From Manihot esculenta (taxonomy: Eukaryota; Streptophyta; Magnoliopsida; Malpighiales; Euphorbiaceae), in the NCBI RefSeq assembly GCF_001659605.2, contig NC_035176.2, forward strand, positions 28,824,716 through 28,888,715: a DNA stretch of 64,000 nt. The letters are read 5' to 3'. Of this stretch, positions 37,546 through 48,281 are shown piece after piece (the stretch's first letter is position 1; each line of letters opens with the position of its first letter). The notes beneath the pieces were generated by a model, which worked only from the letters and a program-made list of their open reading frames with translations, ran no database searches and had not been told where the DNA came from. A program made the translations under genes and the position numbers.

Positions 37546-40500
37546 ATGAGAGGAACTCGTCGATCTGCAAGATTGACTGGAGTGCCACCTGAGGATGAGG
37601 GCATGAGCGCCCGTCCTCCAGCATTGCCTAGGGCAATGTCGAGTAGGTCCAACAGGGACCGAGCAGTGAGAGACCCTAGAAGGTCTTTAGATCTGGGAAG
37701 AAGCAGATCAGTACGAGGAACCGTTCAAGGTGGCATGTCAGAAGATGTGGGAGATGACATGGATGTGGACCAGAGGATGGATGGCAGTTTGGGGATGAGT
37801 ATGTCAGAGGAAGGTATGGGAGAGTCCCAAGGAGGCACTCAGGCCTCGGGTTTTGTTCAGCCACCTCATTACCCACCTTTCTCACAGAATCCCGGGTATT
37901 CGATGGGAGGTACATCGGATTACCCTAGTTTTAACCCTTACCCCACACAGATGCCATACCCACCATATTACCCACCATACCCACAGTATCCTATGTATCC
38001 ACCACCACCCTATCACCCAAATCCAACAAACCCTACCACAGAAAATGTTGCACCTCCTCCACCACCAGCAGTACCTACTATCCCAGAAACCCAAATACCT
38101 CAACCTAGCTCATCTGGAGGGAGCAAGGTCAGAATGACTGATTATATGAAGTTGGGTGCTCCCCAGTTTGAAACCGGTGATGACCCGTTTGTGTACCTTG
38201 AGAGGGTCAAGGCGATAACAGATGAGATAGGGGCGGATGACAGTAGAGCCATTCAGATGGCTGAGTTCACACTAAAATGCAAGAAGGCCCGTGAGTGGTT
38301 CAAGAGCTATGTGAAACCGAGGGTGGATAGTCTATCATGGGAGGAGTTTGCTAATGAATTTGCAGGGTGGGCTTTCCCTGATAGTTCAAGGGAATTGAAG
38401 ATGATAGAATTAGAGCAGTTGAGACAAACTGATGACATGAGTGTAGATGAATATACTGACAGGTTTATGGAGTTGCTGCCATTTGCTGGGCAGAACCTTG
38501 ATACAGACCAGAGGAAGTCAAGGAGGTATATCATGAAGCTCCATTCCAGGTATTCCTCCTTGATACAGTCAGCAGATAGAGAGAGTTTTCATGCCATAGT
38601 AGACATGGCTAGGAGGATGGAGGCTAGTGCTATCATCGAGGGAAAAGTCAAACAGTCAGCAGCACAGCCTTCTGGTTCCAAAACCCCAGGTAAGGGAAAA
38701 GTGGATCCTTCTTCCTTAAGCTCAGGTAGTAAGAGGTGGGGCAGTACCACCAAGAAGTTTAAGAAGAACAAGTTCTGGAACAAGATCAAGTCAGGTCTGG
38801 GATTAGGAAGTGGCTCGAGCTCAGGTGCAGAGAATGCAGTATGTAAGAAATGTGGGAGACCGCACAGAGGAGTATGTCTGGTTGGGACATCAGCCTGCTT
38901 CAGATGTGGGCAGGAGGGACACATGGCACGGGAGTGTCCTAGAGCAGCTTTTGTGACACAGTCTCAGCAGACAGCTTCTGGTAGTGTGGCTCAGCCAGCA
39001 GCTCCAGCCATGACACAGGCCAGTGGCAGAGGCAGAGGGAGAGGGTCAGCCTCTTCTTCAGCAGGGTTCAGAGGTGAGGGTCCGTCAGCTCCAGTAAGGA
39101 TCTTCACCATGACACAGCAGGAGGCAGATACATCTAACACCGTGGTGGCAGGTAATTTAGTCATTAGGTGTTCTGATGTGTATGCATTAATGGACCCTGG
39201 TGCATCTCATTCTTTTATTGCTCCGAGGGCCGTAGAGAGGTTGGGATTAATGGTCTCTGGGTTAGAGTGTCCTCTCTAGGTCAGTGGACCCAAGTGTGAT
39301 CCATCAGTGGCAGAGTCAGTCTGTCAGTGTAGTCCAGTTTTTGTTGAGGGGAGATGCATGTCCGCCGACCTTGTGGTTCTAGAGTTGACAGATTTTGACG
39401 TCATTCTAGGGATGGACTGGTTATCTACCCATGGCGCTACCTTGGACTGCAGGGACAAGGTAGTCAGGTTCAGAGATCAGGATGGATCAGAGGTCGTCTT
39501 CAGAGGAGACAGGAGGGGTACACCTAGAGGTTTGATCTCATCTCTTCAGGCTCGTAGGTTGCTTAGGAGGGGATGTCAGGGGTATTTGGCTCATGTGAGA
39601 GAGCTAGACAGTCAGATTAGAGAACCCGCCGCAGTGCCAGTGGTCAATGAGTTTTTAGATGTGTTCCCAGACGAGTTGCCAGGTTTACCACCTGTTAGGG
39701 AGATAGAGTTCGAGATTGAACTGATGCCTGGAACTAGACCGATCTCTATCCCTCCCTACAGGATGGCACCAGCTGAGTTGAAAGAATTGAAAGAACAGTT
39801 GCAAGAGTTGGTAGACAAGGGCTTCATCCGACCGAGTACCTCACCCTGGGGTGCTCCAGTGCTGTTTGTAAGAAAGAAGGATGGATCCCTTAGACTTTGT
39901 ATCGACTATAGGCAGTTGAACAAAGTCACTACCAAGAATAAGTACCCATTGCCAAGGATCGACGATCTATTCGACCAGCTAGCAGGAGCGGGTTGTTTCT
40001 CCAAAATAGATCTGAGATCTGGGTATCATCAGCTGAGGATCAGAGAAGAAGATGTGCCAAAGACAGCTTTCAGGACCAGATATGGGCATTTTGAGTTCCT
40101 TGTGATGCCGTTCGGGCTGACCAACGCCCCTGCAGCATTCATGGACCTCATGAACATAGTGTTTAGACAGTACCTGGATCACTTTGTTATTGTCTTCATA
40201 GATGATATCTTAGTGTATTCCAGGAGTGCAGAGGAGCATGCCCATCATCTGAGGATAGTTCTGCAGACCTTGAGGGAACATGGCTTGTATGCCAAGTTCT
40301 CCAAGTGTGAGTTCTGGTTGAGGAGCATCTCATTCTTGGGGCATGTAGTGTCAGAGAACGGAATTGAAGTAGACCCCAAGAAGATAGAGGTTGTGACTAA
40401 CTGGCCTAAACCCACTTCAGTGACGGAGATCAGGAGTTTCTTGGGTTTGGCTGGTTATTACAGGAGGTTCGTTCAGGACTTCTCAAAGATTGCAGCTCCT

Positions 40501-42537
40501 CTAACCAGATTGACCAGAAAGAACCAGAGGTTCGTATGGACCGATCAGTGTGAAGGAAGTTTTGAGGAGCTCAAGAAGAGGTTAACTTCAACACCAGTGT
40601 TAGCTCTGCCGACTAGTAATGAGGACTTCACAGTGTTCTGTGATGCATCCAGAGTAGGCTTGGGTTGTGTGTTGATGCAGAATGGCAGGGTGATCGCTTA
40701 CGCCTCTAGACAACTGAAGGGGCATGAGTTGAATTACCCCACACACGATCTTGAGATGGCAGCAGTCATCTTTGCACTCAAGATGTGGAGGCATTACCTC
40801 TATGGGGTAAAATGTGAGATCTTCACAGATCATAAGAGCCTGCAGCACATCTTGAGTCAAAGAGATTTGAACTTGAGACAGAGAAGATGGGTAGAGTTGC
40901 TGAGTGACTATGATTGCAAGATTCAGTACCATCCGGGTAAGGCGAATGTCGTGGCAGACGCCCTAAGCCGGAAGTCACTAGGCAGTCTATCCCACATCAC
41001 GGCAGAGAGGAGACCAGTGGTGAAAGAGTTTTACAAGCTCATTGAGGAAGGTCTACAGTTGGAGTTGTCTGGTACAGGTGCTTTAGTTGCTCAGATGAAA
41101 GTGACGCCCGTGTTTCTGGAGCAAGTGGCTCAGAAACAGCATGAGGACCCAGAGTTAGTAAAGATTGCCAGGACTGTTCAGTCAGGCAAGGACAGTGAGT
41201 TCAGATTCGACAGTAAGGGGATCCTCCGCTATGGGAGTCGATTGTGTGTACCAGATGACATTGGGCTAAAAGGAGACATTATGAGAGAGGCTCATAATGC
41301 AAGATACAGCATTCACCCCGGAGCCACCAAAATGTATCAGAATCTGAAGAAAGTTTATTGGTGGCCAGCTATGAAGAGAGAAGTGGCACAGTTTGTATCA
41401 GCCTGCGAAGTTTGTCAGAGGGTGAAGCTGGAACATCAGAAGCCGGCTGGAATGCTTAACCCGCTACCTATTCCAGAGTGGAAATGGGAGAATATAGCTA
41501 TGGATTTTGTAGTGGGGTTACCGGCAACGTCCAACAGACTAGACTCCATATGGGTGATTGTGGACAGACTCACTAAATCTGCTCACTTCATCCCTGTTAG
41601 GAGCAACTACTCTGTGGATAAGTTAGCGCAGATCTATGTGGATGAAGTGGTCAGGTTGCATGGGGTCCCTGTTTCAATAGTGTCAGATAGAGGACCCCAG
41701 TTCACCTCCAGGTTTTGGCGGAGTCTGCAGGATGCCATGGGTACCAGGTTGGATTTCGGCACTGCCTTCCACCCCCAGACGGACGGACAGTCTGAAAGGA
41801 CCATCCAGACTATAGAAGATATGCTCAGAATGTGTGTGCTAGATTTTGGCGGTTCTTGGAGGCAGCATTTACCCTTGGTGGAGTTTGCCTACAATAACAG
41901 TCATCATGCTAGCATAGGGATGGCTCCATATGAAGCTTTGTATGGGAGGAAGTGCAGATCACCTGTCTGTTGGGAAGAAGTTGGAGAAAGGTCCTTAGCA
42001 GGGCCTGAGCTTGTTGAGATCACCAGCAGGGTGGTACCCATTATCAGAGAAAGGATCAAGACTGCTATGAGTAGGCAGAAGAGTTATGCAGACATTCGCA
42101 GGAGACAGGTAGAGTTTCAGGAGGGAGATCTGGTATTGCTCAAGGTGTCTCCTATGAAAGGAGTGGTTCGGTTCGGGAAGAAAGGTAAGCTGGCTCCACG
42201 GTACATCGGACCCTTTGAAGTCCTGCAAAGGATTGGGAATGTGTCGTACAAGCTGGACTTGCCTACTTCAATGGAAAGAATCCATCCGGTTTTCCATGTT
42301 TCTATGTTGAGAAAGTTCGTGTCAGATCCGGGCAAGGTTCTTAGTGAGCCTGATGTGGAGATCCAAGAGGATCTCACCTATGTTGAGCAGCCAGTACGGA
42401 TCATAGACACCCAGATTAGGAAGCTGAGAAACAAGGAAATCCCGATGGTGAAAGTCCTTTGGAACCACCACAATTTGGAAGAATGTACTTGGGAGACACG
42501 GGAGTCTATGCTCCGGCAATATCCTCATCTCTTTTAA
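37546..42537 (+). pseudogene. Gag-pol polyprotein of copy E, one in-frame stop
   Basis: One frame of 1664 codons from the ATG at 37546 to TAA at 42535, interrupted only by a TAG at 39277-39279 (codon 578). Order: Arg-rich N terminus and Pro/Tyr-rich linker; gag core at about codons 200-360; two zinc knuckles near 432-465, the second being CFRCGQEGHMAREC; protease [10 protein letters not shown] near 547; RT from about 735 with FIDDILVYS near 884; RNase H from about 1030 (FCDAS); integrase zinc-binding domain near 1257-1290 and catalytic core with Asp near 1323, Asp near 1384 (SDRGPQ) and Glu near 1417 (GQSERT); chromodomain-like C terminus [15 protein letters not shown]. The stop lies inside the protease region, where copy D has a tryptophan codon, so it is a mutation rather than a gag/pol boundary. 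The rest is full length for Tekay elements. Confidence 0.95.
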
Positions 42538-42630
42538 GGTTAGATCTCTATGTGCTTGTGTATTTGTATGTATGTTATGATGTATGCTATGCATGTGTTA
42601 GTTGAGGAACATTCGGGGACGAATGTTCTT

Positions 42631-42643
42631 AAGAGGGGGAGAA
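42631..42643 (+). other. Polypurine tract of copy E
   Basis: AAGAGGGGGAGAA, directly before the 3' LTR. Confidence 0.87.
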
Positions 42644-44858
42644 TGTAATGACCGGCTAGACTCCGGTATCGGAATTCCTACCGTCCGGTGGAATCTCGGA
42701 TGCCGGAAACCTCTAGAAGGGTAGAATCATGTTTTATAAAAATGTTTTAATGTGTTTTACGATTTTAAGTATGAAATTAAATGAGTTTTTGCATGAAAAG
42801 TCCTTGGAGGAAAACCCAGGTTCGGCCGCCGAAAGTCAAGTTCGGCCGCCGAACATGCATGCGTTTTGGAGGCACGTTAGGCCCCCGAAAGCATGAGTTA
42901 GGGAAGTCCAGTTTCGGCCGCCGAAAGTCAAGTTCGGCCGCCGAACATTGCATGGATGCGGAAGCGCATTCGGCCCTCGAACGTGGCCTGGCCAGCCACC
43001 TATAAAAGGGGCACTTAGCCGAAATGGGCAAGTTTTCTCCCATTTTCGGCCACAGCAAGCTTCCAACCTTCCCTTTGCAACTCTTGTGTTCTTCCTCCAA
43101 ATCTCTTCCATTTTTCTTGAGTTTTAAACTCACATTGTCAGTTTTGAGCATTTAAACCAAGTTTTGGAGCTTTGGGAACTCAGGAGCTCATTTTCGTGGA
43201 TCTCCAAGTTTAGGTCGTCTCCCTCTCGATCTTCAAGAGGTAAGAGCCGATCTTAAGCTCCTTATGTGTTTTAACTAAGTTTTATGCAAGATTTATGGGA
43301 TAGAAATGCATGTTAGGGTTATTTGAATATTTGGGCTTAGTTATGATTTTGAACAATGTATGTTGATTTTTGTGTGATTGAAGTGTTGTAGTTGGGGTAT
43401 ATGCTAGTTTGAGACCCCTAGGTGTAATATATGATATGTATGCATGTTTTAGAACTAGTTTTTGCATGATTTGAGCTTGGGAGGCGAAATGTGCATAGAG
43501 GAGCTGAGTTTCTGCCCTTCGGGAGAAGCTCAGGTTCGGCCGCCGAAGTGACTTTCGGCCGCCGAACCCCCTTTGTGGAGGCAGCATTCGGCTGCCGAAG
43601 TTGCCCCCGAAAAGAGATTTTCGTCTCTGTCTGGGACTTTCGGCCGCCGAAGGTGCCGCTGAAAGTGCCCTGTCCAGCCATTTCATGTATGTGTTTCTAT
43701 GATTATTTCATGATGTTTTAGGGGGTTTTTGGGGGGTAGATTAGAGTTATGTTCATAATGTTAGGTCCCTCATTTGAGTCCTCCTGTGTAGGTTCGGACC
43801 CGAGGAACCGAGGGCCCCAGTAGTGAGATAGCTACTTCAGAGTCTGTAGAGCTTCAGCCAGAGGTGAGTGGAATAAACCTTAAGTTTTTAAATAAATGAA
43901 ATATAACTTTTTGAGCATGTTCATGCATCATATATGCCATGTGATATTATAGGGTGTTTGCATTAGTAATCACGAATATGTTGCATTGCATAATATGATG
44001 TGGATGCGGATTGGCTATTGGATGATCCTCTAGTCCTCCTATGATATGATATGATGAGGATACGGTATGGATTGCCAGTGAGGCCCATTCTACGCCCCTG
44101 GACTATGTTAAGAGAAAGACCAGTGAGGCCCATTCTACGCCCCTGGCACAGTTGGAATGTTATGTTATGTTATGTATGTAAGAGAAAGACCAGTGAGGCC
44201 CATTCTACGCCCCTGGCACGATTGGACTATGTTGAGGACTATAGGTGACAATACCATCCTTATGTGATATGTTTGTGATGTGTTGCATTTCATGGAAGCA
44301 TGAAATATTTTAATATATGTTTTCTCTATTCTGCTCACTGGGCTTTATAGCTCACCCCTCTCCCCTAACCCCAGATGTGCAGGTACAGGGTAGATCAGGA
44401 GGTTAGCCAGAGTATGGAAGCTATGTTTATGTAATAGTTAGATTGTGGACATGACAATTGTGTTATGATGTAATGTAAAAGTGTTTTAAGTTATGTTATG
44501 TAATTTGAATATTGAGGATAGAGTTGTGCTTGAGCAATACAGATTGTTAATCCCACTTGTATGTACATGGTCTTTATGATATGAGATATGAGGCTATGTT
44601 TCAACCAAGCTTATGTATGATGAGATACCCCATTGGAGCATTTGATGAGGGCTCCAGTGGAGGTTTATGTTATGTTTATGTTTATGTACAGGTTGGCTTG
44701 GTTGTTATATGAGAATGTTTACAGGTTTATGAGTATTGTTGATCATGTATGGGATTAAACAGGATTACAGGTTATGTCAGGCTTGTTACGGTTCCCGGCG
44801 GCCTTATGCCGATCTGGATCCTAGCGCCGGTAGCGGTCCGGATTTCCGGGCTGTTACA
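42644..44858 (+). repeat. 3' LTR of copy E
   Basis: 2215 bp, about 99% identical to the 5' LTR by eye; ends GGGCTGTTACA, then CAGAA. Confidence 0.95.
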
Positions 44859-44867
44859 CAGAAGGGG

Positions 44868-47800
44868 TGATGCTCGTTGGCTATCCAAGCCAGAGATCTC
44901 TGGAATCATTGAGCAAGCCTGGGCTTCATCCTTTAGAGGCTCTGCTATGTTTAATGCATACTCAAAATTGAAAGCTTGTAGACAGGCCTTAAGTGCTTGG
45001 AGTAAGAAGAACCCATCCAATTCTAAGGCTCGGATTGAATCTCTCCAACAGAACCTTGAAAGCTTGAAAGTTAACATGCACATATGGGATTCAGCTTGCA
45101 TCAAAGCCATTGAAAAAGAGCTGATTGTTGAAATAAAAAATGAAGAGAAATACTGGGAACAGAAAGCAAGGATCAACTGGCTAAAATCAGGGGACAAAAA
45201 TACATCTTTCTTTCATACAAGGGTGATCCAGAGACGTAAAAGGAACTTCATAGCGGGGATTGAAGATGAACAGGGAGTTTGGAAATCGAAGCTGGAGGAT
45301 ATTCAAAGGATTGTTATCGGTTATTTTCAGAACATTTACACATCCTGCAATCCAAGAAATTTTCATTATATTACTACAGGATTTACTCCACGGGTCTCGG
45401 AGGAAATGAATGCTTCCTTAATTTCCCCTTTCACATTCGAAGAAGTTACAAAGGCGGTTTTTTCCATTAACCCATCAAAAGCTCCAGGGGAAGATGGTTT
45501 ATCTGCCTTATTCTTTCAGAAATACTGGAACCTCATTGGTAGGGATATTTTTCAAGGGGTTATGGAGTTTTTTAATAGTGGTCGAATGCTGAAGAATGCC
45601 AACCACACGATTATTTCTCTTATTCCCAAGGTCAAGTTAGTTAAAACCATGAAAGATCTTCGGCCAATCGGCCTTTGCAATGTTTTCTACAAGATTATTG
45701 CTAAATTGCTTACTTTAAGGCTTCAACCTTTGATGGACTCTATTGTGGGTTCGGAACAAAATGCCTTCATTAAAGGCCGCCTGATTTCGGATAATGTTCT
45801 TATCTGCCATGAGATCATGCATAGCCTTAAATTAAAAAAACATGGCAAGTCTGCTGGAATGGCAATCAAGCTAGATGTGAGTAAAGCATATGAATGCGTG
45901 GAGTGGTCTTTTTTACAGCATATGCTCTATTGCTTTGGCTTTCATGAGAAGTGGATATCCTGGATTATGCAATGTGTCTCTTCAGTAACCTTCTCTCTTC
46001 AAGTTAATGGCCATCGCTTTGGGTATCTAACTCCAACAAGAGGTATTCGTCAGGGAGACCCCCTATCCCCTTACCTCTTTCTCTTAGTAGCGGAAGGTTT
46101 TTCTCATGCTTTAAACAATTCGGCCATTAGAGGGTTATCTGCTTCTCGACATGGCCCATCTATATCACATTTGTTGTTCGCAGATGACTCCATCTTATTC
46201 ACACAAGCAACTATGGAGCAAGCAAATATAATCCAATCCATTTTGCATAACTATTCAAGAGCAAGTGGGCAATCAGTTAACTTGGCTAAATCAACTATCA
46301 TCTTCAGTCCCAATACTTCTCCAATATTGAAGCAACAAATTTGTTCTTCTCTGAATATTCATAACTTGGAGGTCAATGATCGTTTTCTAGGTTTACCTGC
46401 TCATCTTTACAGATCTAAAACTCAAACATTTGGTTACCTCAGAGAACGCATTGAGAAGACGTGTGCGGGGTGGAAGGAAAAGCTTCTATCCAAAGGCGGG
46501 AAAGAGGTGTTGATCAAAGCAGTATCTTCGGCTATCCCTGTTTATACCATGTCTTGTTTTCGACTTCCCACTGCCTTATGCGATAAAATTAATAGCATTG
46601 TGAGCAATTTTTGGTGGGGTCAACAGCAAAATGAAAGGAAGATCCATTGGGTTGCCTGGTCCAAACTCTGTGAGTCAAAGGGTGAAGGAGGTTTAGGTTT
46701 TAGAGATATGGAAAGCTTCAATAGGGCCTTAATTGCTAAACAAGGTTGGAGAATTCTCTCTAATCCTAACTCTCTTTTGGCTAGAGTCTTAAAAGGTAAA
46801 TATTATCCACATTCATCCTTCCTTCAAGCAACCCAAGGAAACAAGGCATCATGGGGATGGAGGAGTGTTCTATGGGGAAGAAAAATTCTCAATCAAGGCA
46901 TTCGCTGGCATGTCGGTAATGGAGAGAACATCTTCTGCAAAGAAGACGTATGGGTTCCACTCCTTTTCCCAGACAAGCCACATCTTAAAGAAGGACATGA
47001 TACAGATATAACTCGGGTGGTTCAACTTATCAATCCATCTACCAAGCTTTGGGATGCTACTATCTTGTCTCGAAACTTTGAGCCAGCAGATGTTGAGAAA
47101 ATTAGAGCCATTCCTCTCAGTATTTTTGCTAGGGAAGATCGGTTGGTATGGCACTTTGAGAAAAGCGGCATTTATTCAGTCAGGTCTGGTTATTGGAAAG
47201 CTAAAGATTTGAGTAGACGGGCAGCTATAGAACCTAATGGTAATCCGAGTCCAAGTTCCTCAGCTCATAATTCTTGTTTCTGGAAGTCTCTTTGGAAGAT
47301 TAATGTTCCAAGTAAACTTCGGATTTTCCTATGGCTTTTTTGCTTGGAGCGGCTACCTTGTAAAGACCTCCTTCATCATCGGATCCAACATATAGACCCG
47401 GCCTGTTCTTATTGCGGAGGGAAGGAATCTATTGATCACATTTTTTTCTCATGCTCTCATGCTATCTCAGTTTGGTTTAATTCTCCATTGCAGCTTCGTT
47501 CTTCTTATCTTTCGAGCTCAACAATGATGGACAAATGGACAGAAGTTTGTAATGCTCTTTCCCAGGAATCAGACTCAGATAGTCTAATACAACTTTTTGC
47601 CTTCCTTCTTTGGCAAATATGGAAAGATAGGAATGCTTTCACATTCAATCATATGTCTAAACCGGCTGAAGAGTCTGTTAGCTTGGCAATCAGAAGTCGA
47701 GATGATTTTAGAGAAGCCACCTCCAACCATCCTCTCCCCTCGCATCAATCAGAAATGGATCAACAGCTGTTAGTTCATCAATCTCAACTCTCTTGGCAAC

Positions 47801-48268
47801 CCCCTCCTCTCGGTTTCATAAAGCTTAACTTCGATGCAGCTTGGGACAAGAATTCGAATTCAGGAGCCACTGCCGTTATTGCTCGTGATCCTTCTGGAAG
47901 TGTTATTGACTGGTGCTGTCGTTCGTGGGTCTCTATCTCAGACCCCTTACAATTAGAGAGTATTGCTTGTCGAGAAGCACTTCTTTTTGCCAAAAGCAGA
48001 GGATTCTCTTGCTCTATTATAGAAGGAGATTCTCTTATCACAGTTCAAGCCTGTAAGGGTAATCCAGCTCCCCTTAGTATTCAAGATATTATCTCTGACT
48101 CGTTAGATATCGCTAAATCCTTTCAGTCTATCTCTTTTTCTTGGGTACGTCGGGCTCACAATCAGATAGTTCGTTCAGAGTTAATCCCCTGTATCAGATG
48201 AACTTTGTATTCTCCTTACCACTTGATGGCTTTTAGCAATGAACTATATCTTATGACAAAAAAAAAAA
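44868..48268 (+). mobile_element. 5'-truncated L1-type LINE with poly(A) tail and 13-14-bp TSD
   Basis: Begins inside ORF2, ends in an A run at about 48258-48268. The right target duplication, TTCTCAGAAGGGG, is at 48269-48281. The left copy is split by copy E: TTCTCAGAA at 35049-35057 and CAGAAGGGG at 44859-44867. The 5' part (endonuclease) was never there: sequence left of 35048 is not LINE. Truncation during target-primed reverse transcription explains this. Confidence 0.93.
44869..48201 (+). CDS. LINE ORF2 C-terminal part: reverse transcriptase, zf-RVT, RNase H (partial)
   Basis: 1110 codons open without a break, ending TGA at 48199. Non-LTR reverse transcriptase blocks in order: KAPGEDGLSALFF, RPIGLCNVFYKIIAKLL, FIKGRLISDNVL, the first catalytic Asp in IKLDVSKAYECVEW, GIRQGDPLSPYLF, and the FADD box in LLFADDSILF. 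A Cys/His zf-RVT region follows (FLWLFCLERLPCKD to CSYCGGKESIDHIFFSC), then a plant L1 RNase H with FDAAWD, ESIACREAL and EGDSL. The C-terminal tail (RRAHNQIVRSELIPCIR) departs from the usual ending and may be slightly truncated. The apurinic endonuclease domain is missing through 5' truncation, and the natural start is absent, so this is not a complete gene. The open frame extends left into the LTR of copy E by chance. Confidence 0.93.
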   Translation, partial: DARWLSKPEISGIIEQAWASSFRGSAMFNAYSKLKACRQALSAWSKKNPSNSKARIESLQQNLESLKVNMHIWDSACIKAIEKELIVEIKNEEKYWEQKARINWLKSGDKNTSFFHTRVIQRRKRNFIAGIEDEQGVWKSKLEDIQRIVIGYFQNIYTSCNPRNFHYITTGFTPRVSEEMNASLISPFTFEEVTKAVFSINPSKAPGEDGLSALFFQKYWNLIGRDIFQGVMEFFNSGRMLKNANHTIISLIPKVKLVKTMKDLRPIGLCNVFYKIIAKLLTLRLQPLMDSIVGSEQNAFIKGRLISDNVLICHEIMHSLKLKKHGKSAGMAIKLDVSKAYECVEWSFLQHMLYCFGFHEKWISWIMQCVSSVTFSLQVNGHRFGYLTPTRGIRQGDPLSPYLFLLVAEGFSHALNNSAIRGLSASRHGPSISHLLFADDSILFTQATMEQANIIQSILHNYSRASGQSVNLAKSTIIFSPNTSPILKQQICSSLNIHNLEVNDRFLGLPAHLYRSKTQTFGYLRERIEKTCAGWKEKLLSKGGKEVLIKAVSSAIPVYTMSCFRLPTALCDKINSIVSNFWWGQQQNERKIHWVAWSKLCESKGEGGLGFRDMESFNRALIAKQGWRILSNPNSLLARVLKGKYYPHSSFLQATQGNKASWGWRSVLWGRKILNQGIRWHVGNGENIFCKEDVWVPLLFPDKPHLKEGHDTDITRVVQLINPSTKLWDATILSRNFEPADVEKIRAIPLSIFAREDRLVWHFEKSGIYSVRSGYWKAKDLSRRAAIEPNGNPSPSSSAHNSCFWKSLWKINVPSKLRIFLWLFCLERLPCKDLLHHRIQHIDPACSYCGGKESIDHIFFSCSHAISVWFNSPLQLRSSYLSSSTMMDKWTEVCNALSQESDSDSLIQLFAFLLWQIWKDRNAFTFNHMSKPAEESVSLAIRSRDDFREATSNHPLPSHQSEMDQQLLVHQSQLSWQPPPLGFIKLNFDAAWDKNSNSGATAVIARDPSGSVIDWCCRSWVSISDPLQLESIACREALLFAKSRGFSCSIIEGDSLITVQACKGNPAPLSIQDIISDSLDIAKSFQSISFSWVRRAHNQIVRSELIPCIR

Positions 48269-48281
48269 TTCTCAGAAGGGG

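Larger units (their letters stand above)
35058..44858 (+). mobile_element. Nearly intact Tekay-type Ty3/gypsy retrotransposon (copy E)
   Basis: LTRs at 35058-37274 and 42644-44858, tRNA-Met primer site, gag-pol frame with one stop, purine tract. Perfect 5-bp duplication, CAGAA, at 35053-35057 and 44859-44863. About 20 substitutions between the 2.2-kb LTRs by eye, roughly 1%, implying a recent insertion. It lies inside the left target duplication of a LINE. Confidence 0.96.

Noticed and set aside
39277..39279. TAG in copy E as a programmed gag/pol readthrough codon
   Set aside because: It lies inside the protease domain, well past the zinc knuckles, and copy D has a tryptophan codon there.
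44749..44867. Extension of the LINE frame into the LTR of copy E as a fusion protein
   Set aside because: The LTR end and the 5-bp and 13-bp target duplications mark the true junctions; the open frame there is accidental.
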